This document shows, piece by piece, positions 27,136 through 34,639 of a stretch of 64,000 nt of DNA (its first letter is position 1; each line of letters begins with the position of its first letter). Below the pieces are notes generated by a model that was not told the origin of the DNA, did not search any database, and saw only the letters and a program-made list of their open reading frames with translations. The position numbers and the translations under genes are program-made. Source of the stretch: Actinomyces wuliandei (GTDB taxonomy: Bacteria > Actinomycetota > Actinomycetes > Actinomycetales > Actinomycetaceae); NCBI RefSeq assembly GCF_004010955.1, contig NZ_CP025227.1, positions 2,046,001-2,110,000 on the forward strand, read 5' to 3'.

Positions 27136-27475
27136 GAGCGCCGCCTACCTGTGGGAGGCCGCCGAGGCAGCCCGGTCGGTGATCAAGTTCCTTGACGGTG
27201 TCAACTGGGACCAGTTCACCCAGGACGCGATGCGGCGCTCCGCAGTTGAGCGTCAGCTTGAGATACTCGGCGAGTCACTCAACCGGGTACGCCGAACGGA
27301 TCCGCGGGTAGCAGCGCAGATCCGGGATGTGAACCGCATAGTCGGGATGCGGAACATTCTTGCCCACGAGTACGGGACCGTTGACGCCCGACTCGTCTAC
27401 GAGGCGGGGACACGAAAGGTTCCGACCCTGCTGCCACAGATCGAGGCGTTGCTCCCCGCCAGCAGCGACGGCTGA
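27125..27475 (+). CDS. hepT: HepT-like HEPN ribonuclease toxin (DUF86)
   Basis: A 116-residue four-helix HEPN protein. The active-site motif RX4HXY is intact: RNILAHEYGT, whose Arg and His form the RNase centre and whose Tyr is the residue AMPylated by MntA in characterised systems. HepT toxins cleave RNA (tRNA in one studied case). GGAGGA lies 5 nt before the ATG at 27125. With the upstream mntA it forms a complete class II toxin-antitoxin pair; no transposase or integrase is nearby. The repeat element at 27581 begins 105 nt after its stop. Confidence 0.85.
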   Translation: MRHESAAYLWEAAEAARSVIKFLDGVNWDQFTQDAMRRSAVERQLEILGESLNRVRRTDPRVAAQIRDVNRIVGMRNILAHEYGTVDARLVYEAGTRKVPTLLPQIEALLPASSDG

Positions 27476-27580
27476 GCACACCACCGCCACTCCTCTCCCG
27501 GTTTGGACGCACGAGGTCATAAGCTGGCAGGCAGCCCGGGAGCGGATCCGGAAGCAGGTAACAGGCAGCCACCCCCTTGC

Positions 27581-27789
27581 TGCACATCTTCAGCCTGCTC
27601 CTTCCTTGGGGACCCCCGGAATCCCGCGCCAGCCGGTTAACGGAAACCGCGTGCAGGACGCCGAAGATGTGCAACGCACCTGGCGGTTGCACATCTTCAC
27701 GCTCCGGCTACCCCAGTGGGCCTCCAGAGACCGCGAGAATCTGCGGAAGAGCTCAGAGACGGCCTCCGCCTGGCACGCGAAGATGTGCA
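27581..27789. repeat. Four alternating copies of the same 11-bp word (locus 2)
   Basis: TGCACATCTTC at 27581-27591 and 27688-27698; GAAGATGTGCA at 27663-27673 and 27779-27789. The central pair is an inverted repeat with a 14-nt loop (12 bp if the flanking A/T is counted). Order and orientation match locus 1 at 12214-12432. The outer copies extend as TGCTGCACATCTTC and GAAGATGTGCAGCAG. The rest of 27476-27884 holds only the palindrome and promoter described next. Confidence 0.9.
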
Positions 27790-27848
27790 GCAGCACATGG
27801 TCGCACGCGGCCCGGGACCGCACCGGCCTGAGGCAGGTCAACCACCCT

Positions 27849-27866
27849 TTGACAGCATGCTGTCAA
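27849..27866. promoter_or_regulatory. 18-bp perfect palindrome overlapping a -35 box
   Basis: TTGACAGCATGCTGTCAA is a perfect palindrome whose first half is a consensus -35 hexamer (TTGACA). It ends 18 nt before the ATG of the DJ-1/PfpI gene, so transcription would start at or very near the start codon. It is the natural operator candidate for the MarR-family repressor encoded by the next gene in the unit. Confidence 0.75.
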
Positions 27867-27884
27867 TACCAGTACGGTCCCAGC

Positions 27885-28565
27885 ATGCCTGAGCGCCCCG
27901 ATCTGACTACCCAGTCCTCACACGTCACCTCACGCGTCATCGCCCTGTACACCACAGACACCATGGCCGACTGGGAGTACGCCTACCTGACCACCCAGGT
28001 CACCACCGCGGAGAGCATCCGCCCCGGCCGCTTCCGCCTGCTGCTCGTCGGTGACGGCCTGGAGCCGGTGACCTCCCTGGGAGGTCTGCCCATCACGCCG
28101 TCCGCAGATCTCAGCGAGCTCACCACCCTGGCGGAGGAGGGCCGTCTTGCCGCCCTGGTGGTCCCGGGCGGGGAGACCTACGCCCAGGGGCACGAGCGGC
28201 TCACCGCAGCCGTCCAGGAGCTGCTGGAGCGCGGCGTCCCCGTCGCCGCCATCTGCGGTGGCACCTTCCTCCTGGCACGCCACGGGGTCCTTGACACGCG
28301 CTCCCACACCTCCAACAGCAAGGGGTACCTGGAGACCAGCGGCTACCGTGGCGAGCGGCACTATGCGCAGGCTCCTGTGGTCACCGACCAGGGGGTCACC
28401 ACCGCGTCCGGCATCCACGCCATCCCCTTCACAGCCGAGGTCATGCGGGTCAGCGGCCTGGTTCTCACCGCAGTTGCCGACGCCTGGGAGCGCCTCTACC
28501 TCACCGGGGACGCACGTCACTACGAGGAGCTGGAGGAGGTGACCCGTGCCTGGCAGGACTCCTGA
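27885..28565 (+). CDS. DJ-1/PfpI family protein (class I glutamine amidotransferase-like)
   Basis: A 226-residue Rossmann-like protein. VIALYTTDTMADWEYAYLTTQ is the typical strand-1/helix-1 start of this subgroup, LVVPGGETYAQGHERL holds the conserved Glu region, and VAAICGGTFLLARHGVL contains the nucleophile elbow with Cys in AICGGT. The partner His lies in the following SHTSN block. Members act as glyoxalases, deglycases or stress-related hydrolases; this one is not assignable further. The ATG at 27885 has no ribosome binding site and lies right behind the palindromic promoter, so the mRNA may be leaderless. It overlaps the MarR gene by 20 nt. Confidence 0.85.
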   Translation: MPERPDLTTQSSHVTSRVIALYTTDTMADWEYAYLTTQVTTAESIRPGRFRLLLVGDGLEPVTSLGGLPITPSADLSELTTLAEEGRLAALVVPGGETYAQGHERLTAAVQELLERGVPVAAICGGTFLLARHGVLDTRSHTSNSKGYLETSGYRGERHYAQAPVVTDQGVTTASGIHAIPFTAEVMRVSGLVLTAVADAWERLYLTGDARHYEELEEVTRAWQDS

Positions 28566-29031
28566 GGGAGACGCGCTGACAGAACTGGTCCTGCCGGTCC
28601 TCGAGCTGGGCGGAGAGCTCCTCGCCGCAGCAGCCATGATGACCGCGCACCACGAGCTGACACCAGCCCGCTGGCGGGTGCTGGGTGCAGTGCTGGAGGA
28701 GCCGCTGAGCGTCGCCCAGATCGCCCGCCGGGTAGGCCTGGGCCTGTCGCGCCAGAGCGTCCAGCGGGTCGCCAACGACGTGGTGGCCCAAGGTTGGGCG
28801 ACCTGGCAGCCCAACCCTGCCCGGCGTGGTCAGAACCTCCTGGTGCTCACCGGCCGTGGGCACGAGGCCCTCAAGGCACTCGCCACCGAGCAGCACGCGT
28901 GGGCCGACGCCGTCGGTGCCGAGGTCGGAGAGGCGGACCTGCGCCTGGTCCTCCACCTGGCACGCCAGGTCACGGCAGCCGCACGCAGGTACCGGGAGAG
29001 CGGCGGCGCAGTACCAGCAGGCCCCTCGTGA
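28546..29031 (+). CDS. MarR-family transcriptional regulator
   Basis: A 161-residue winged-helix regulator. ELTPARWRVLGAVLEEPLSVAQIARRVGLGLSRQSVQRVANDVVAQGWATW contains the recognition helix (about 60-80), and NPARRGQNLLVLTGRGHEAL forms the wing. Start GTG 28546, with GGAGGAG about 7 nt upstream, lies inside the DJ-1 gene end. It probably represses its own operon through the palindrome at 27849-27866 (inference). It converges on the methyltransferase gene. Confidence 0.85.
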   Translation: MPGRTPEGDALTELVLPVLELGGELLAAAAMMTAHHELTPARWRVLGAVLEEPLSVAQIARRVGLGLSRQSVQRVANDVVAQGWATWQPNPARRGQNLLVLTGRGHEALKALATEQHAWADAVGAEVGEADLRLVLHLARQVTAAARRYRESGGAVPAGPS

Positions 29032-29112
29032 CAGCCGTCTCATGCGCGCGCCTCGCCACGGCTGCTCGCGCACGGTCCGGGCACAGGGCCGCCCGTGCGC
29101 CCTCAGGGATCC

Positions 29113-29934
29113 TCAGAGCCCCTCACGCATCCGGGCAAGGTTGTACCGGGACCGGGCGTGCAGCAAGATGCCCGCCGTCACCGAGACGTTGAGGGACTCC
29201 ACCGCCTCGTTCATAGGGATGGAGACGGTCGTGGCGGCCAGGCGGCGCGCCTGACCGGATGCCCCCACCGTCTCGGCCCCGAGCACCAGGGCCTGTGGCC
29301 CGGTTCTCGCCGCCACCTGGTCCAGCCCCGTGCCACCGTCGGTGTCCAGCAGCACCACGTCCATCCCGGCCTGGTCGACCAGCCCGGAGACCTCGTCCCA
29401 CGTCATGAGGGCCACCGGCAGCGAGAACACGTAGCCACGGCTGGCCCGGATCAGCCGCCGGTCGGTAATGCTCCTGAGTCCAGACCCCACCAGCACCACA
29501 CCCGCAGCCCCAAAGGCGTAGGCACTGCGCACGATCGCACCGATGTTGCCCACGATCCGTACGCCGTCAAGGACAAGGACGTCACGCCCCTGCGCCCGGA
29601 GCTGGTCAGCGCTCGGAGGCCGGGGTGCCCGTGCCACACCGAACACGTCCGGGCGCTTGTCCGACCTGAAGAGCTCAGTGGCCAGCACCGCGCTCATGAC
29701 GGTCACAGGGACACCAGCCCGCTGACAGGTCTCGACGACGCCGCGCGGCGGCTCCACGGAGTCCAGGACGTAGACGCCCAGGAACCGCAGGCCCGCACCC
29801 AGCGCGGCCAGCAGCGGCTCCTCGTCCTCAATGAGGACCGACTTACCTGGCGACACCGACGACTTCGCCAGGTCAGCGATGCGCTGGGCCGACGGCGCGG
29901 ACCGGTCGGTGAGAGTCTCGTAGTCGGGCAACAT
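29113..29934 (-). CDS. tsnR: TsnR/NshR-like 23S rRNA 2'-O-methyltransferase (thiopeptide-resistance family)
   Basis: A 273-residue SpoU-class (TrmH fold) methyltransferase that matches the thiostrepton-resistance enzymes TsnR/NshR in length and many blocks. The N-terminal rRNA-binding domain contains SAQRIADLAKSS and VLIEDEEPLLAALGAGLRF, and FGVARAPRPP links to the knot domain. There, VLDGVRIVGNIGAIVRSAYA, SITDRRLIRASRGYVFSLPV and SIPMNEAVESLNVSVTAGI are the three SpoU motifs. TsnR methylates the ribose of A1067 and blocks thiostrepton binding (known). ATG 29934 has AGGAGGA 7 nt upstream. No thiopeptide biosynthesis genes are in view, so it would be for self-defence against neighbours, or a housekeeping relative. 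Confidence 0.85.
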   Translation of the reverse strand: MLPDYETLTDRSAPSAQRIADLAKSSVSPGKSVLIEDEEPLLAALGAGLRFLGVYVLDSVEPPRGVVETCQRAGVPVTVMSAVLATELFRSDKRPDVFGVARAPRPPSADQLRAQGRDVLVLDGVRIVGNIGAIVRSAYAFGAAGVVLVGSGLRSITDRRLIRASRGYVFSLPVALMTWDEVSGLVDQAGMDVVLLDTDGGTGLDQVAARTGPQALVLGAETVGASGQARRLAATTVSIPMNEAVESLNVSVTAGILLHARSRYNLARMREGL

Positions 29935-30077
29935 CTCAGTCCTCCTGGATGGGGGCGGGTGGTCTTTCCAGCCAGCGGTGTCACCACTGTGACAGGTGGC
30001 TGACGGGGCGGACCCTGGCACACCGCCCGCACCTGCTGCGTCCCAGGCCTGGGCACGGCACCGCGACCTTACAGCCA

Positions 30078-30970
30078 CTCACCGAGACTGACCGAATCCT
30101 CACGGAACGACAGGCGCGTCAGTCATCTACTTGAGGAATCAGTCATCTACCTGAGGAATCGCTCGATCTCGTGCGGTGCCGCTCCTCCCACTGGCCCGCC
30201 AGGCCGGTTCCGTGTCCACCCGCGCACCGCCGCTCACCGGTCGCGCAGCCGACCAGCCAAGCAAAGATCCTCCTGGACGTGAGGAGGCTCCTCGGCCAGC
30301 GGCAGCCTCTCGGCGCGCCGCTTCCACTCCACAAACTCATACCCGGTCACCGTCGCGGAGTGGGAGGCGTTCATGGTGGTCATGAGACTGACATGGGTCC
30401 TGCCCTTTGCAGGTGCCCTACCCCCTCACCCAGCGCGTCAATAACGGCTCGCACGACGTCGTAGAACGTGGCGCCGCCCTTCCCGTCGGTGTCGGTGCCG
30501 TGGGTCAGGACGACGACGTCAGCCTCGGCCAGCAGCGGGCGCAGGGCCTCGGCGTCAGTCGGCGAGGCCTCGACAAGCTCGGCCCCCTCGGGGAGCCGTC
30601 GGCGCGCACGGGAGGCGCTTCGGGTCTGTGCCCGCACCGTGAGCCCGCGGCTGAGCGCCTCCTTGACCACGACCCGGCCCACCTGGCCGGTGGCCCCAAT
30701 AACGGCAACAGTGGTCGCGGTGGTCGCGGTGGTCGCGGTGGTCATGGTCTTCCTCTCTTGCTGCTGCGGTGACGGTTGCGCGAGAGCCGCTGCGGACAAA
30801 GCCTTCCACGACCGCACGCACGCATCCAGGCTCTGCCACACCCCCGCTGCAGGTGCCTCCACCACGCGCGCCCCGGCAGCCAGTCACCGACAGTGACCGA
30901 GTCCTCACCGGATGACATGCACGTCAGTCACCTATAGGGACTCGGTCATCTGTGAGGAACTGGCTCACCT
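30078..30970. repeat. Diverged direct repeats, about 80 nt, flanking the SDR pseudogene
   Basis: 30077-30160 and 30882-30965 align in the same orientation with roughly three-quarters identity by eye (shared blocks TGACCGA.TCCTCAC, CGTCAGTCA and GGTCATCT / AGTCATCT). Each lies about 140 nt upstream of a minus-strand start (tsnR-like 29934; SDR 30745). The left copy also has an internal 20-nt direct repeat, AGTCATCTACYTGAGGAATC, twice at 30121-30160. The right copy contains GTCACCGACAGTGAC, a GTCAC-N5-GTGAC operator-like site. Confidence 0.65.
30234..30745 (-). pseudogene. NAD(P)H-binding (NmrA/SDR-type) oxidoreductase remnant
   Basis: The start is intact: ATG 30745 with GAGAGGAAG upstream, a run of Thr-Thr-Ala codons (9-bp tandem repeats near 30715-30742), then the Rossmann motif VAVIGATGQVGRVVVKEAL and ADVVVLTHGTDTDG. 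In this frame translation ends at 30380 shortly after DVVRAVIDALGEG. Family-like sequence continues in a second frame (HVSLMTTMNASHSATVTGYE, then FVEWKRRAERL) to a stop at 30234, still far short of the usual 210-250 residues. So there is one frameshift near 30410 plus loss of the C-terminal half. Clearly a decayed gene. Confidence 0.8.
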
Positions 30971-31011
30971 GTGACGACGACGCCCAGGCCGGCTGACGCG
31001 GCTGCGGGCAC

Positions 31012-32007
31012 CTACCGCACCGCCCGCAGGTAGCGCTCCCGGCCCGTGAGGTCCTGGCCGGTGGAGGCCTGCCGGAAGCCGGCACCCAGTGCCGCCTGGC
31101 GCAGCGCAGCGGACTGGCCCGGGTCGTGCTCCACGACCAGGACCCCGCCCTCACGCAGCAGTCCTCTGGCCCGGGCCACGACGGCGCGCGGCACGGCCAG
31201 CCCGTCCACGCCCCCGCCGTACAGGGCCGCCTGCGGGTCGTAGCAGCGGGTCTCGACGTCCTCGACCGCGCCAGCAGGCACGTAGGGCGGGTTGGCGACC
31301 ACCACGTCCACGGTCCCGTCCAGCCGGGCCAGGGTAGCGGGGTCCGTGGCGTCACCGTGGACGACCTCGACCCGCCCCGGCACCAGCCTCTGGCAGTTCT
31401 CCTGCGCCAGGCCTGCAGCAGCCGCCTCCAGCTCCACGGCGACGACGCGTACGCCGGGTACCTCCCGGGCCACGGCGGCGGCGACCGCCCCGGACCCGGT
31501 GCACAGGTCAACCACCAGCGGCGCGGCTGGCGAGACCGTTGAGAGGGGCGTTACCGAGGCTCCCGACTGGGACCCTCCAGTCGTCCAGGGACTGCCAGCA
31601 CCCGGGGACCCGCCGACCACCCGAGAGCCGCCAGCCCCGGCCCAAGGCTCTGGTCTCCCTGGGAACGCCCCCCTCAGGGCGTCGATCGCAGCCTCAGCGA
31701 CCACCTCCGTCTCGGGGCGCACGATAAACACACCGCGGCGGCTGACCAGCTCCAGGCCGCGGAACCACATGACACCCAGAACGTGCTGGAGCGGCTCACG
31801 AGTGGCACGACGCTCGACCAGCACCGCGTAGCGCTCCACGAAGTCCTCACCGGCACCCTCGGCCAGCGCGAGCGGACGGCCCAGCAGGTGCTCGGCGAGC
31901 AGGCGGGCGTCCGCTGCGGGTGAGGCCACTCCGGCACGCGCCAGCCTCTCCCCCGCCTCACGCACAGCCCGGCGCAGCGCGTAGCGGTCAAGCACGCCCA
32001 TGGTCAT
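31012..32007 (-). CDS. prmC: Release factor N5-glutamine methyltransferase PrmC
   Basis: Methylates the Gln of the GGQ motif in release factors RF1 and RF2, using SAM. The helical substrate-binding domain (about 5-80; GVASPAADARLLAEHLLGRPL) is followed by LQHVLGVMWFRGLELVSRRGVFIVRPETEV. The SAM-binding motif is VVDLCTGSGAVAAAVA and the catalytic motif is VVANPPYVP. Length is 331 residues because of a roughly 45-residue Gly/Ser-rich insertion between these parts. It follows prfA, its substrate gene, by about 100 nt, the common arrangement. The start at 32007 (MTMGVLD) or the ATG 6 nt later are equally possible. Confidence 0.92.
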   Translation of the reverse strand: MTMGVLDRYALRRAVREAGERLARAGVASPAADARLLAEHLLGRPLALAEGAGEDFVERYAVLVERRATREPLQHVLGVMWFRGLELVSRRGVFIVRPETEVVAEAAIDALRGAFPGRPEPWAGAGGSRVVGGSPGAGSPWTTGGSQSGASVTPLSTVSPAAPLVVDLCTGSGAVAAAVAREVPGVRVVAVELEAAAAGLAQENCQRLVPGRVEVVHGDATDPATLARLDGTVDVVVANPPYVPAGAVEDVETRCYDPQAALYGGGVDGLAVPRAVVARARGLLREGGVLVVEHDPGQSAALRQAALGAGFRQASTGQDLTGRERYLRAVR

Positions 32008-32106
32008 ACCCCCGTGAGGCCCCGAGGGACCACCTGGGGGCATACGCCCCGGCCCCCTTCCCCGTGCGAGGTACCACGACCCTCACCGGCCCTCACCCAC
32101 TGGCCC

Positions 32107-33195
32107 TCACTGCCCGCCGGCAGCGGCCAGCCGTGCGGCCTCGTCCACGGCGACGGCCGAGGCGATGACCGGCCCCAGGTCGCCGTCAAGGACGGCGTCA
32201 AGGTTGTAGGCCTTGTAGCCGGTGCGGTGGTCGGCGACCCGGTTCTCCGGGAAGTTGTAGGTGCGGATGCGCTCGCTGCGGTCCACGGTGCGCACCTGGG
32301 AGCGCCGGGCGGCGCTGGCCTCGGCCTCGGCCTCAGCAGCCCGCTCGGCCAGCAGGCGGGCACGCAGGACGCGCATGGCCGCCTCCTTGTTCTGCAGCTG
32401 GGACTTCTCGTTCTGCATGGACACGACGATGCCGGTGGGCAGGTGAGTCAACCGCACGGCGGAGTCCGTCGTGTTGACCGACTGCCCGCCCGGGCCGGAG
32501 GAGCGGAAGACGTCGATGCGCAGGTCGGCGGGGTCGATCTCCAGCTCACCGGGGTCGTCAGCCTCGGGCATGACCAGCACCCCGGCAGCGGAGGTGTGGA
32601 TGCGGCCCTGGGACTCGGTGACGGGCACGCGCTGGACGCGGTGGACACCACCCTCGTACTTCAGGTGCGCCCACACTCCCTGCGCAGGCTCGACCGCTCC
32701 CCTGGTCTTGACCGCCAGACGCACGTCCTTGTACCCGCCCAGGTCGGAGCCGGTGGCGCTCATCACCTCAACGACCCATCCCTGGCGCTCGGCGTAGCGG
32801 GTGTACATGCGAGCCAGGTCGGAGGCGAAGAGAGCCGACTCCTCGCCACCCTCGCCCGCCTTGACCTCAATGATGACGTCGCGGGCGTCGTCGGGGTCGC
32901 GGGGGGCGAGCAGCTCTCGCAGGCGGGTGGCAGCGCGGTCACGCGCCTCCTCCAGCGAGGGCAGCTCGGCGGCAAAGTCCGCGTCCTCGGCGGCCAGCTC
33001 CCCGGCGTCGGCAAGATCGGTGGTAGCAGCCTCCCAGGCGCGGTAGGCCGCCACCACCTGACCCAGCTCCGCGTACCGTCGGCCCAGGCGCCTCATAGCG
33101 CCAGGGTCGGCAGCCGCCGCACCGGCCATCTGGGCCTCGATCGCGGCGTGCTCCTCCAGCAGGGGCCTCACAGCGGAAAAGTCCTCCACGCTCAT
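32107..33195 (-). CDS. prfA: Peptide chain release factor 1
   Basis: Recognises UAA and UAG stop codons and triggers peptide release. The 362-residue protein has the full-length RF1 layout: coiled-coil domain 1, then [20 protein letters not shown], the stop-codon reading tripeptide in [18 protein letters not shown] (PVT variant of PAT), and the peptidyl-transferase motif [15 protein letters not shown]. The ATG at 33195 follows AAAGGTGAG. The neighbours rpmE upstream and prmC downstream are the classical synteny. Confidence 0.97.
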   Translation of the reverse strand: MSVEDFSAVRPLLEEHAAIEAQMAGAAAADPGAMRRLGRRYAELGQVVAAYRAWEAATTDLADAGELAAEDADFAAELPSLEEARDRAATRLRELLAPRDPDDARDVIIEVKAGEGGEESALFASDLARMYTRYAERQGWVVEVMSATGSDLGGYKDVRLAVKTRGAVEPAQGVWAHLKYEGGVHRVQRVPVTESQGRIHTSAAGVLVMPEADDPGELEIDPADLRIDVFRSSGPGGQSVNTTDSAVRLTHLPTGIVVSMQNEKSQLQNKEAAMRVLRARLLAERAAEAEAEASAARRSQVRTVDRSERIRTYNFPENRVADHRTGYKAYNLDAVLDGDLGPVIASAVAVDEAARLAAAGGQ

Positions 33196-33326
33196 GACTC
33201 ACCTTTCTCTGAAGGGTCAGGCCCGGACCAAGGGCAGGCGAGCCAGGGTCGCCCCAGCAGCCCGGCCCAGCCTACGGCCTCGGGGACGCAGCACGCCTGC
33301 GGCTGCGCGCGGCCCACCACACAGAA

Positions 33327-33387
33327 TGCGACCTCGGGGTACGCCCCACGCCTACCGGAGAGTCGTAGAGCGTACCCCGAGGTCGCA
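33327..33387 (-). terminator. 18-bp perfect inverted repeat between rpmE and prfA
   Basis: TGCGACCTCGGGGTACGC (33327-33344) and GCGTACCCCGAGGTCGCA (33370-33387) are perfectly complementary around a 25-nt loop. It lies 70 nt after the rpmE stop and about 130 nt before the prfA start, so it may end or attenuate rpmE transcription. The loop is long for a plain terminator. Confidence 0.6.
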
Positions 33388-33456
33388 CGTCGTCAGGCTG
33401 GCAGCGGCGGACAGGTCGGCCCTCCACCCGGACAGGCACGAGGCGTCAAGGCGCCG

Positions 33457-33669
33457 CTACTTCTTGCGCTTGCCGTAACGGGCCTCGAAACGGGCCACAC
33501 GGCCACCGGTGTCGAGGATCTTCTGCTTGCCGGTGTAGAAGGGGTGGCAGGCCGAGCACACGTCCACGCGGATCTCGCCGCTGGTGACGGTGGAACGAGT
33601 CTCAAAGGTGTTGCCGCAGGTGCACGTGACGGTGGTGGCCACGTAGTCGGGGTGGATCCCCTGCTTCAT
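33457..33669 (-). CDS. rpmE: 50S ribosomal protein L31 (zinc-binding form)
   Basis: A 70-residue ribosomal protein. [16 protein letters not shown] starts the family, CTCGNTF and CSACHPF supply the Cys residues of the zinc-binding (C+) form, and [17 protein letters not shown] is the standard C-terminal signature. The ATG at 33669 has GAGGAG 5 nt upstream. The zinc form suggests a separate zinc-independent paralogue may exist elsewhere for zinc starvation. Confidence 0.97.
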   Translation of the reverse strand: MKQGIHPDYVATTVTCTCGNTFETRSTVTSGEIRVDVCSACHPFYTGKQKILDTGGRVARFEARYGKRKK

Positions 33670-33937
33670 GGTGATCTCCTCAGCTCTCAGAGAGTCCCGG
33701 GTCCCGCGCGGGCGCGTGGGTGAACCGGAGCCGTGGTGATTGTGCCACCACAGGGTCAGGCACAGCAAGACTCTCCCCGCCAGAAGCGAGTGAGACCGAC
33801 CACCGCACCGTCCGACGGCGACCACGCGAGGCTAGCGGGCCTGCCTGGCAGCCTGGTCCGCACATTCCGCCCCCTCCTCGAACCAGGCAGCGTGGTCCGT
33901 GGTCTGCCCCCACGGCCTGGGCGGTGCTGGTGAACCC

Positions 33938-34237
33938 GCCGCGCCTGAGCAGCTCGACCAGCCCCTTGTTGGCCATACCGGCGTGGATGACAAGGGACCG
34001 CGTGCGCGGCAACTGGTAGAACCAAGGGCGAGGGTTTCCTGCACGCGGCGGCAGCGTGACCGAGCCCCCGGTGGAGAATCCGAAGCCGCGGTCCTCCATG
34101 AGCGGGGTCAGCTCGATGTTCTTGTCGAAGCCTGCGACCAGGCCCACCGGGTTGCGCAGGAGCGGGCCGCACAGGACGGTTTCCAGCGAAGGGTGGTCGT
34201 GGGCGCGGGCGCGCGCGAGCCCGCGCCAGAGGCAGGC
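33938..34237 (-). pseudogene. pyrD: Dihydroorotate dehydrogenase (pyrD) fragment
   Basis: A 100-codon stretch reads like the N-terminal third of a quinone-type dihydroorotate dehydrogenase: LWRGLARARAHDHPSLETVL, then CGPLLRNPVGLVAGFDKN (FMN-binding strand 1), then FGFSTGGSVTLPPRAGNPRP, WFYQLPRTRSLV and GMANKGL. Both ends are lost: upstream there is no start or membrane helix, and downstream the frame goes into unrelated sequence ending at 33680. A complete pyrD (about 350 residues) must lie elsewhere or the strain needs pyrimidines. The fragment sits between rpmE and rho. Confidence 0.7.
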
Positions 34238-34426
34238 TCTCAGCGATAACCCACACTGCGCGCCACCCCAACGTCACGCACAGTGTTTCAAAGCAAGTCT
34301 ACTAGCGTCAACCGAAAGTCGCACACACCTTTACTGCATTACGTCGAGACATATTGTTCTCGACGAAACGCCACCTCATTTTGTTGAAATTACCGCCTCG
34401 GTACACGACACATCATCACAACCCAC

Positions 34427-34497
34427 CGACGACCTGCACGACCCAGCAACACCAAGTGAGAACTCTCACCAGACAGCACTGGTCGTGCAGGTCGTCG
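34427..34497. other. 17-bp perfect inverted repeat with nested hairpin
   Basis: CGACGACCTGCACGACC (34427-34443) pairs perfectly with GGTCGTGCAGGTCGTCG (34481-34497). The 37-nt loop holds a second hairpin, GTGAG-AACT-CTCAC (34456-34469). It lies 140-210 nt beyond the rho stop and upstream of the pyrD remnant, next to an unusually AT-rich stretch (34270-34425). It could be the rho terminator, an RNA element or a protein-binding site. Confidence 0.7.
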
Positions 34498-34639
34498 AGC
34501 CCACCCCGGTGCCGACAGGCACCGACGGCCGCCTCCCTGCTCGGGGCGCATGAGAAGAACCTCCGAGGGACGAGACTGCGGCCGCTCTCCACCACGACCC
34601 CGACCAAGGCCCCAGAAACGCCCTCGGGACAGGCCGGAG

